A DNA stretch of 40,136 bases from Candidatus Woesebacteria bacterium GW2011_GWB1_39_12 (GTDB taxonomy: Bacteria; Patescibacteriota; Microgenomatia; UBA8517). Shown here one piece after another: positions 33,630 to 40,136 of the stretch. The stretch is from NCBI GenBank assembly GCA_000993405.1, contig LBWB01000016.1, positions 1 through 40,136 of the forward strand, in the 5' to 3' direction. A model generated the notes under the pieces. It was not told the DNA's origin. It saw nothing but the letters and a program-made list of their open reading frames with translations, and did not search any database. The first letter of the stretch is position 1, and every line of letters begins with the position of its first letter. Both the position numbers and the translations under genes were made by a program.

Positions 33630-35062
33630 TATAAAAATTCCTCAGTATCTATTAACATTCCTAAACTGGTAATCTGTGGTGCTGTCGTTCCGTTTCCCAC
33701 ATTGGCAAGGGCCAATTGAAATTCTTTTGCCCTCCAGTCTACGGTAAATCTCTTCTCGGTTATTGCCCCGTCAGTTGTGTAGGAGGCAGTCCCAAGAGCC
33801 GTCCAACTTGAGGCATTATCAAGTTTATACTCTACCGCTACAGACTCACCTGTCGCCAAAGGCCTGAAAGAAGCCTTGACTATTTTTGCGTATTTTCCTT
33901 TATAAGGTTGTTTGTCATCAAAAACCATAGACTCAAAACGGGAAGAAGTATAATAAAGAGACGTTGAGATTTGGTCTACTCCCACAGTTCCCGCCCCATT
34001 CTGCCACCCTATGTAAAATTGGGAAGGACTGACTCCCTTAACTGCCCCGATTATAACCGCTGTTCCCTGATTAGTAGTTCCTGAAATCGGGTAGTCAAAA
34101 TTAAGACTGTTTGAATAGTTCTTGTTTATCTGTCCGTAAGAGTAGACGCCCCTGTAAACTGTAGTTGAATCCCCATTTGAAACGGCAAAGTAAGGAATAC
34201 CATTTTGGACTGTTACTGCCCCAGGATAAACTTCAATATACTTTCCCACTCCGACAAATGGGATACGTTTTAATTTAACTAGGTTCCCATTCCAGGCATA
34301 CATGTTGCCGTGAATCCCCGCCCAAATATAGAGGTTGTTCTGGTGAAAGAGCATCGCATTAACTCCGCCCTCGTTGATTTCTATTATATCGTTATAAGTC
34401 GTTGCAGTCCCGTCCCACAGGAAGATTTTAGAATTTCCTACAGCGTTGATACTATCTCCTTGATAAGTACCTATCGCCAGAAACTTACCAGTTATCGCCG
34501 TAAGGCATCTGATGTGATAACCAGGCGGGAGGGTAAGAGAATTATAAGTATAGGTTGTCCCATCATAGGTTGAGAGATAACGCCCATTTCCAATACAGAT
34601 GTAGTTTATGAAATTTGTCATTGGAAGCCATGTTTCATATCCTACGCTTGTAATAGTCCCATAAGGGGTAGTTAATGATGGAGTTCCTGAAATTGGGCCG
34701 TAACGTGAAACAGCAGCACTTCCTCCAAGATATACATAATCATTAAAAAACTCCATTCCCTGACCTTGGGAAGTAGAGACTGTTCCTACAAGTGAGAATG
34801 TTCCAGTTCCTCCAGTTTTCTTGTAGAATTTTCCCGTATTCCCATAAAAGTAGACATCAGAGTTTACAGGTGAAATCCAGGTAATAAGGTCGGTATCTAT
34901 TGTCCCTGAATTTTTAGTGGCAGCATAGTTAGTTTTTAAGACATCAGGGTCGCTGCGGTAATCCAAAGAAACTCCATTGTAGAAAGAGCCAGGTATTCCT
35001 ACCTTACTTCCGTCAGCCAGTCCCGAATGGAAACGGTCTACAAGAAAATATTTTTGTGCTAT
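33629..35062 (-). CDS. Tail protein, beta-propeller-like; true start probably ATA at 35062
   Basis: ORF track begins at an internal TTG (34966), but the frame is open and protein-like upstream (.AQKYFLVDRFHSGLADGSKVGIPGSFYNGVSL) to AGGAGG-aaaataat-ATA. Confidence 0.7.
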   Translation of the reverse strand: MAQKYFLVDRFHSGLADGSKVGIPGSFYNGVSLDYRSDPDVLKTNYAATKNSGTIDTDLITWISPVNSDVYFYGNTGKFYKKTGGTGTFSLVGTVSTSQGQGMEFFNDYVYLGGSAAVSRYGPISGTPSLTTPYGTITSVGYETWLPMTNFINYICIGNGRYLSTYDGTTYTYNSLTLPPGYHIRCLTAITGKFLAIGTYQGDSINAVGNSKIFLWDGTATTYNDIIEINEGGVNAMLFHQNNLYIWAGIHGNMYAWNGNLVKLKRIPFVGVGKYIEVYPGAVTVQNGIPYFAVSNGDSTTVYRGVYSYGQINKNYSNSLNFDYPISGTTNQGTAVIIGAVKGVSPSQFYIGWQNGAGTVGVDQISTSLYYTSSRFESMVFDDKQPYKGKYAKIVKASFRPLATGESVAVEYKLDNASSWTALGTASYTTDGAITEKRFTVDWRAKEFQLALANVGNGTTAPQITSLGMLIDTEEFL

Positions 35063-35075
35063 ATTATTTTCCTCC

Positions 35076-35969
35076 TTATTGAGTTGCTACGGGTGGTGGA
35101 TTATTTGGGTCTGTTACACCTATCAATCTATAGCTTGAGATATATTGCCCCGTAGATTTATAACCATATCTCTGCTTCATTTTTTCCATACCATCTTTGA
35201 ATTGTCTAAGATAGAAAGCAGCATGGTTATCTTCCCTCTTCAAAGTCCAATATCGTCCAACTGCCCCTAACCAAATAAGGTCATGAAAATCCTCTGGAAG
35301 CGAGGGCATTTCCCCTATTACATAAGTATCTCCCGATACACTTGCTCCACCAAAGGCTCTTTTTAGAGTAATAACTGTATTACTTGTACGGGATGTAATT
35401 TCGTACCACCAGTCATCAGTATCAAACTTGAAGTATCGTCCAACCATAGCCGCAGTCCAAGTTGTACTCCCTCCAGTTATAGCATATTTACTTGTAGTAA
35501 TAGTGATAGAGGCGGTTCCCGTTGTATAGTCATCAACTGATAAATCCCTAACGGATTTTTCGTAAACTATCGTAACGGTTTTTCCAGCTGTAGAGGGAAT
35601 GGGAAAGATTTGAATTTCTGTTTCATCATTTACAAAGTAGAATTCCGCTATGTTTGAAGTATAATCTGAACCATACTGATTTAACTTAGTCCAGTAATCC
35701 CAATCAGAAATTTCCTTAAGAGAATAGACAATATCAGAAACCGTTACTGAAACCGACTTAACTCTCTTTATATTGTAAGGAAAAGTATATGCCTGTTGAG
35801 ATGCCACAGTTGAACAAGTTCCCGAAGTTTCCATAAAAGGCCAATTCCAATAGGAAAGAATATTCCTATGAACCATGTTAATATAACGTCCACCTCTTGT
35901 CACATTGGCAGTTGCTGTATCCTGCGTCTCATCCTGATAAATTGTATTCAAAGTTTGCCAGCTTAACAT
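35076..35969 (-). CDS. Tail adaptor/tubular-protein-like
   Basis: ORF 297 aa upstream of the propeller-like tail gene. Confidence 0.6.
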   Translation of the reverse strand: MLSWQTLNTIYQDETQDTATANVTRGGRYINMVHRNILSYWNWPFMETSGTCSTVASQQAYTFPYNIKRVKSVSVTVSDIVYSLKEISDWDYWTKLNQYGSDYTSNIAEFYFVNDETEIQIFPIPSTAGKTVTIVYEKSVRDLSVDDYTTGTASITITTSKYAITGGSTTWTAAMVGRYFKFDTDDWWYEITSRTSNTVITLKRAFGGASVSGDTYVIGEMPSLPEDFHDLIWLGAVGRYWTLKREDNHAAFYLRQFKDGMEKMKQRYGYKSTGQYISSYRLIGVTDPNNPPPVATQ

Positions 35970-35972
35970 TTT

Positions 35973-36221
35973 TTATGTCCAACTTGTCTGGGGGGCAGTT
36001 ACCCCAGTATAACTTGATTGGTTAATGGTTTGCCCAGTAAAAGTAGCGTGAGAGTCTTTGGGATTTCTCCCTCCATACTTATATCTGGCTCCAGTAACCC
36101 TGCCTCCATATTTAAGTCTTAATCCTCTAAGTCCTCCATATTTATATCGTCCCCAACGGTCTCCCTGAGAGAATGTAGTTTGATTTGTAGTATCTTGAGT
36201 AAAAGCTGTTTGATTTGACAT
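35973..36221 (-). CDS. Small protein with three (Y/L)KYGG repeats
   Basis: RYKYGGLRGLRLKYGGRVTGARYKYGGRNP flanked by Thr/Gln-rich ends. Confidence 0.6.
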   Translation of the reverse strand: MSNQTAFTQDTTNQTTFSQGDRWGRYKYGGLRGLRLKYGGRVTGARYKYGGRNPKDSHATFTGQTINQSSYTGVTAPQTSWT

Positions 36222-36223
36222 AA

Positions 36224-38674
36224 TTAAAGACTTTCCAGGTACGGAACCCAGTAGTCTTTAATGATTTTATCAACATCGTAGGCTTTTGTAAATTCAACTG
36301 CTTTTCTTTTATACTCCTCTTTATCTCCTTTATAGATTTTTTCTAACGCTTCTAAAATACTTTCCATTTTTGGGTGATATTGGTAAGAGGCTAAAGGTGT
36401 CCACCACTTCTCACTTGACTCAACCGCTATACCTGAGCCGAGAAGTTCGGGCATTGAAGTCCAGTTACCAACAATTACTGGCGTACCACACGCTTGACTT
36501 TCAATTACGGGAATTCCAAAACCTTCACCCATAGCAGGATTAAGTAAGACATCAAAAGACGAATAAAGTTTAGCCAAGTCCTCTGAGGAAAATTTAAAGA
36601 GATAATTATAATATGCCGTATGGATAAGTTTATCGGCTATCCCCAAGTGAATACAATATTCAATTAAGTTCATTCCCCCTTGTTCAGTTCCTACCGCTGT
36701 ATGAAGATAGAGTCTTGCATTAGGTTTATCTTTGGCAAAATTAGCAAACGCCTCAAGAGACTGCTGAAATGATTTTCTTGAAGGTAGACTTTTATTCTGA
36801 GCTACCATTCCTACACAATAAGAGTCTTCTGGAATATTAAATATCTTACGGCTTTCTTTCTTATCTCTTGGATTAAAAATTTTAGTATCTATACAATGGG
36901 GAATATATAAGGCATCAATTCCTGCTCTTTTAAAAGCCCTCTGCCCATGTTTAGAATAAGCAATAACCTTGTAGGCTTCTCTTGCCCTAACTAAAACTGG
37001 AGGTGGAACTTCTTCATGGTCAACTGGACACCAACTTATCCACTTAACTTTGTTGGCAAAAAGAGAAGTATTCATCGGCCAAATATCCATCAGGGTAATC
37101 ACAATATCTGCCTTAAAATCCTGACTGTGAGAAACTATACTATCTTCTCCCCAAGTACTGGCTATTATGGGATAACAGATAATCCCCCCCATATTAAGTA
37201 TTCCACCCTGAAGTCCGTAGTAAGATGAAATTGCCATAGGATAACCTGTTTTTTGCAGTCCCTGAGTAACAAGAGCTGTCTGATTTCCATAACCTGTTGG
37301 AGTCCAAGCAGAATTGGAGTGCCAAAGTATCCGTAACTTTTTCCCAGATACATTTAATCCCTTTGAACTTTTGCCTTCTAAGTGAGTAAGTTTTGCTGTA
37401 GAACAGACAATTTTATATCCCGCCTCTTTTACCTTTTTACACCATTCCCTGTCGGATTCGTAGTGGGGAAACTTAATTTCATCCCATAGTCCAACTTTAT
37501 CAATCACTTCTTTTTTTATCAGCATACAAGCTCCTGTAACCCATTCTACCTCTCTTACTTTATCGTACTGTCCTTTGTCCTCTTCACCCATTCCAGTATG
37601 TGCTCCAAATCCAAAAGCTCCTGCATGTTGGATTTTACCGTCTGGGAATTTAAGTATTGCACCTGCTACTCCATCCAAATCATCAACCATTTGTTTCAAC
37701 CACCCGTCTTGGAGATTACCCATGCAGTCTGGGTTCAGAAGTAGAACATTACCTTGAGCCAGTTTTAACCCTTGATTAACCGCATGGGTAAAATTGTAAT
37801 TCCTGTCGTTTATGATGTAATCTACTCCTTGTTTATTAAGGTAAGTTTTATCGTTTGAGTTATTGTCAATTACAATAATTTTATACTGATAACCTGCCTT
37901 AGATAACCCTTCAAAACATTTATCCAAGACCTCCTGCGAATTGTAGGTAACGATGATAATCGTAACAAAATCTTTCTTCTCTATTTTCTGGGTAACTTCT
38001 ATGAAATTATCCAACTGTTTATCAAAATCTAAGTCTTTGGTGTACCATTCCCGATTATATTCCTCAATTCCTTTTTCCGTTATAATCTTTACCTCACACC
38101 CGCAGCGATAGGCTTCTTCAGGAAGGCCAGAATACCCGTCATAAGAGTAAAAGACTTTAGTACTTTTAAGAAGAGAAGACAATTCCTCTCTTGTTTTAGG
38201 ATAGTCTAAAGTAATCTCCGTTAAGTCTTTAGTTTCTTTAACTCGTGGAATATCTTTTCCCTTTCCCACCCAAAAACAATTCTTGGTTCTTTCTGCTGTT
38301 GATGAATTATTAAAGAAATTTTCTATCACATCAATCTTTAATAGTGGAGCATCATAGGATATCTTATTCCAAGTAAAGACAGTTTCGCTGTAACTTTTTG
38401 CCCCACCTAAAAGTCCAGGAGTGTTTAGAACATACCTAACTACCTTCTTTGCCCCAAAAGGATTTCCCCAGACTATTTCAGGATAAACCGCTATAAAATC
38501 ATCAGTTATATTTTTTGGGTCAAGGTAGAGAGTATTCCAATCTTTATTTACAATTGGATTTGAAACATAAGCCTCTTGTCCCCGTCTGTTAAGTAAGTGA
38601 CAAAGTCTATGAAGAGCCCGTATTCCACCAGAGTTATTACGGTAATCAGGAGTCCAAATGAGATATTTACCCAT
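36224..38674 (-). CDS. Multi-domain glycosyltransferase (GT2 plus GT4-type domains)
   Basis: GT2: VTIIIVTYNSQEVLDKCFEGL...NPDC...WVTGACMLIKKEVIDKVGLWDE; GT4-like: LNPAMGEGFGIPVIESQACGTPVIVGN. Confidence 0.85.
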   Translation of the reverse strand: MGKYLIWTPDYRNNSGGIRALHRLCHLLNRRGQEAYVSNPIVNKDWNTLYLDPKNITDDFIAVYPEIVWGNPFGAKKVVRYVLNTPGLLGGAKSYSETVFTWNKISYDAPLLKIDVIENFFNNSSTAERTKNCFWVGKGKDIPRVKETKDLTEITLDYPKTREELSSLLKSTKVFYSYDGYSGLPEEAYRCGCEVKIITEKGIEEYNREWYTKDLDFDKQLDNFIEVTQKIEKKDFVTIIIVTYNSQEVLDKCFEGLSKAGYQYKIIVIDNNSNDKTYLNKQGVDYIINDRNYNFTHAVNQGLKLAQGNVLLLNPDCMGNLQDGWLKQMVDDLDGVAGAILKFPDGKIQHAGAFGFGAHTGMGEEDKGQYDKVREVEWVTGACMLIKKEVIDKVGLWDEIKFPHYESDREWCKKVKEAGYKIVCSTAKLTHLEGKSSKGLNVSGKKLRILWHSNSAWTPTGYGNQTALVTQGLQKTGYPMAISSYYGLQGGILNMGGIICYPIIASTWGEDSIVSHSQDFKADIVITLMDIWPMNTSLFANKVKWISWCPVDHEEVPPPVLVRAREAYKVIAYSKHGQRAFKRAGIDALYIPHCIDTKIFNPRDKKESRKIFNIPEDSYCVGMVAQNKSLPSRKSFQQSLEAFANFAKDKPNARLYLHTAVGTEQGGMNLIEYCIHLGIADKLIHTAYYNYLFKFSSEDLAKLYSSFDVLLNPAMGEGFGIPVIESQACGTPVIVGNWTSMPELLGSGIAVESSEKWWTPLASYQYHPKMESILEALEKIYKGDKEEYKRKAVEFTKAYDVDKIIKDYWVPYLESL

Positions 38675-38710
38675 TAATTCATCATAGCAGATTTTTATTT
38701 AAATTCAAAA

Positions 38711-39832
38711 TTATAATATTTGGGCTCTCCACCCAAAGTCAAAATTAGATGTTGATGGAGCAACTTCACAATTAACAGTAAAGTATGTTGCTCCTATTGT
38801 ATCAACCCAAATCGTTCCTATATCAGTTGTTGGATTTTCTCCACCCACAATACTTATATTATCAAGTGTTGGAGTAACCGCAAGTCCATGAGTGATAATT
38901 GCCGAAGTTGCTCCACTTGCAATAGTTCCTGTTCCTGAATTTTCGGTAACAAAACCAATTAAATTTTTGATTTTACCCATTGAGGTAGTAAATCCAGTTA
39001 TAGCCCCAGTATTACCAGTAACATTTCCCCCTGAACAAAGAAAATTAGTCACGCCAGTTACAAATTTTATGCCCCAAGCCTGTGTTTTTACGACTTGGTC
39101 GTCATAAGCAATAAAATTATCAATACTTACGCTATCACAAAGTCCTATTGTCATAGCTCCATTACCACCTTGATCTGCAACTTGTACACTATTTCTAATA
39201 ATTACAATTTGAATATTCTGACTTGCGCCAAATGAAGCAGACACAGAAATTCGTATTTGCGGTTTATATGAAACACCTGTTTTATATCCATCACTATTAA
39301 CTTCTCCTACTTGAATATCGGTTAAAGCTAAGGAAGAGGCTGTCTCCAACTGTAATGAATACATACAGTCTTTTGCGTTGATTACTCCTATATTTATATG
39401 GTCTCCCCCATCCTGAATTGTCATAACCGAACCAGCTAAAGAATTTCCGTTAAGCACTCCAACCGTTGCGTGGCTATTGCGCTCTAAATCTAAACATCCA
39501 GCTCCACCTAATGCCGTATAGGAGTCTTTAGCATTAATGTATCCAATTCTATTATTTGGTCCATAATATAAAACTAAAGCACTATATTGACCAAAGTTTT
39601 TAGCCTGTAAATAAGGAAAGTAACCATTTGTAGAATACATCGCAATCGGGCAGGCTTGAAATTCTGTACCAAGTGCTGAATAACCTTGATTCGCATAATT
39701 TCCGTCAATCCATCCATAGCATTCAATGGTAGTATTGTCTAAAACTTCCCCATTTCCAGTTCCTGCAATATTATCAGTTTTAAAATATACCCCCGCCCAC
39801 ACGTAATTGTAATTGTCCCTCATAGCAAACAT
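38711..39832 (-). CDS. Beta-helix tail spike/fibre-like protein; start unclear, frame extends past 39832
   Basis: ORF 373 aa; upstream in-frame ..KSGLIVLRNSNLASSDMFAMRDNYNYVWAGVYF looks like protein sequence. Confidence 0.65.
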   Translation of the reverse strand: MFAMRDNYNYVWAGVYFKTDNIAGTGNGEVLDNTTIECYGWIDGNYANQGYSALGTEFQACPIAMYSTNGYFPYLQAKNFGQYSALVLYYGPNNRIGYINAKDSYTALGGAGCLDLERNSHATVGVLNGNSLAGSVMTIQDGGDHINIGVINAKDCMYSLQLETASSLALTDIQVGEVNSDGYKTGVSYKPQIRISVSASFGASQNIQIVIIRNSVQVADQGGNGAMTIGLCDSVSIDNFIAYDDQVVKTQAWGIKFVTGVTNFLCSGGNVTGNTGAITGFTTSMGKIKNLIGFVTENSGTGTIASGATSAIITHGLAVTPTLDNISIVGGENPTTDIGTIWVDTIGATYFTVNCEVAPSTSNFDFGWRAQIL

Positions 39833-39840
39833 GTCTGAGG

Positions 39841-40136
39841 AAGCCAGATTCGAGTTTCTTAAAACTATTAGTCCTGATTTACTTTGGAAAATGGCGGTTG
39901 CCCGGGAAACAGGCCAGTGGCCGGAAACTTTTGTCTGAAAAAATATATGTAGTAGAAGCTGATTGCGATCGGCCCAAAGAAGGGAAATTTATAGCCCAAC
40001 TCTTGAAACCAAACATTACTCTTTGGCTTAGCCTAAGTAGGACTCACTCCATGAATTTTAGAACACAAAAGTGGAAAACTGTTGAATCAGCAACAGCACG
40101 AGAGTTCGGATACTTTATTGAATTGGCTAAGGATCT
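39841..40136 (+). CDS. Interior fragment of a bacterial Mur ligase (MurF-like), no start, runs off the edge
   Basis: Open frame: ...KIYVVEADCDRPKEGKFIAQLLKPNITLWLSLSRTHSMNFRTQKWKTVESATAREFGYFIELAKD; phage/bacterial border lies about 39850-39900. Confidence 0.6.

Noticed and set aside
1-40136. CRISPR array or cas genes
   Set aside because: No regularly spaced repeat-spacer series and no Cas-like ORF; the TGTAGACA repeats are 9 bp with 10-22 bp phasing, i.e. operator-like.
1-40136. Diversity-generating retroelement acting on the spike genes
   Set aside because: No reverse transcriptase ORF and no template/variable repeat pair recognised.
1-40136. Recoded stop codons (TGA or TAG read as amino acids)
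   Set aside because: TGA, TAA and TAG all act as normal stops, including ATGA overlaps between adjacent genes.
1-40136. Integrase-marked temperate prophage
   Set aside because: No integrase or recombinase ORF was recognised, so the Mur ligase junction at the right end cannot be taken as an att site from this sequence alone.

Overview
The window looks like most of a tailed-phage genome: virion and lysis genes on the minus strand (about 1-13.6 kb and 26.3-39.85 kb) flank a plus-strand early region (14.5-26.3 kb) of many small genes. The boundaries are a divergent non-coding switch (13.6-14.5 kb) and a convergent end (about 26.31 kb). Recognisable products are TerL, TerS-like, portal, scaffold, major capsid protein, beta-helix tail proteins, a large internal virion protein, an M23 endolysin, a multi-domain glycosyltransferase, a YqaJ/RecE-like exonuclease, a replication-initiator-like protein, HNH and PD-(D/E)XK nucleases, and about ten tiny zinc-ribbon proteins. 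The best candidates for something unusual are: (1) an intein in the TerL nuclease domain that contains a complete HNH endonuclease gene in a different reading frame, while the intein frame stays open through it; (2) a tRNA-like RNA with an encoded CCA and a 59-nt insertion where the anticodon loop should be, followed by about 200 nt of further hairpins; (3) an operator array (TGTAGACA) with 10/22/22-bp spacing over the promoter and start of a Phd/YefM-like zinc-ribbon protein; (4) a family of late promoters at gene junctions. The last 250-300 bp encode an interior piece of a bacterial Mur ligase on the plus strand, so the right end is a phage/bacterial junction or chimera. All calls come from reading the sequence and the supplied ORF track; no database search was run.
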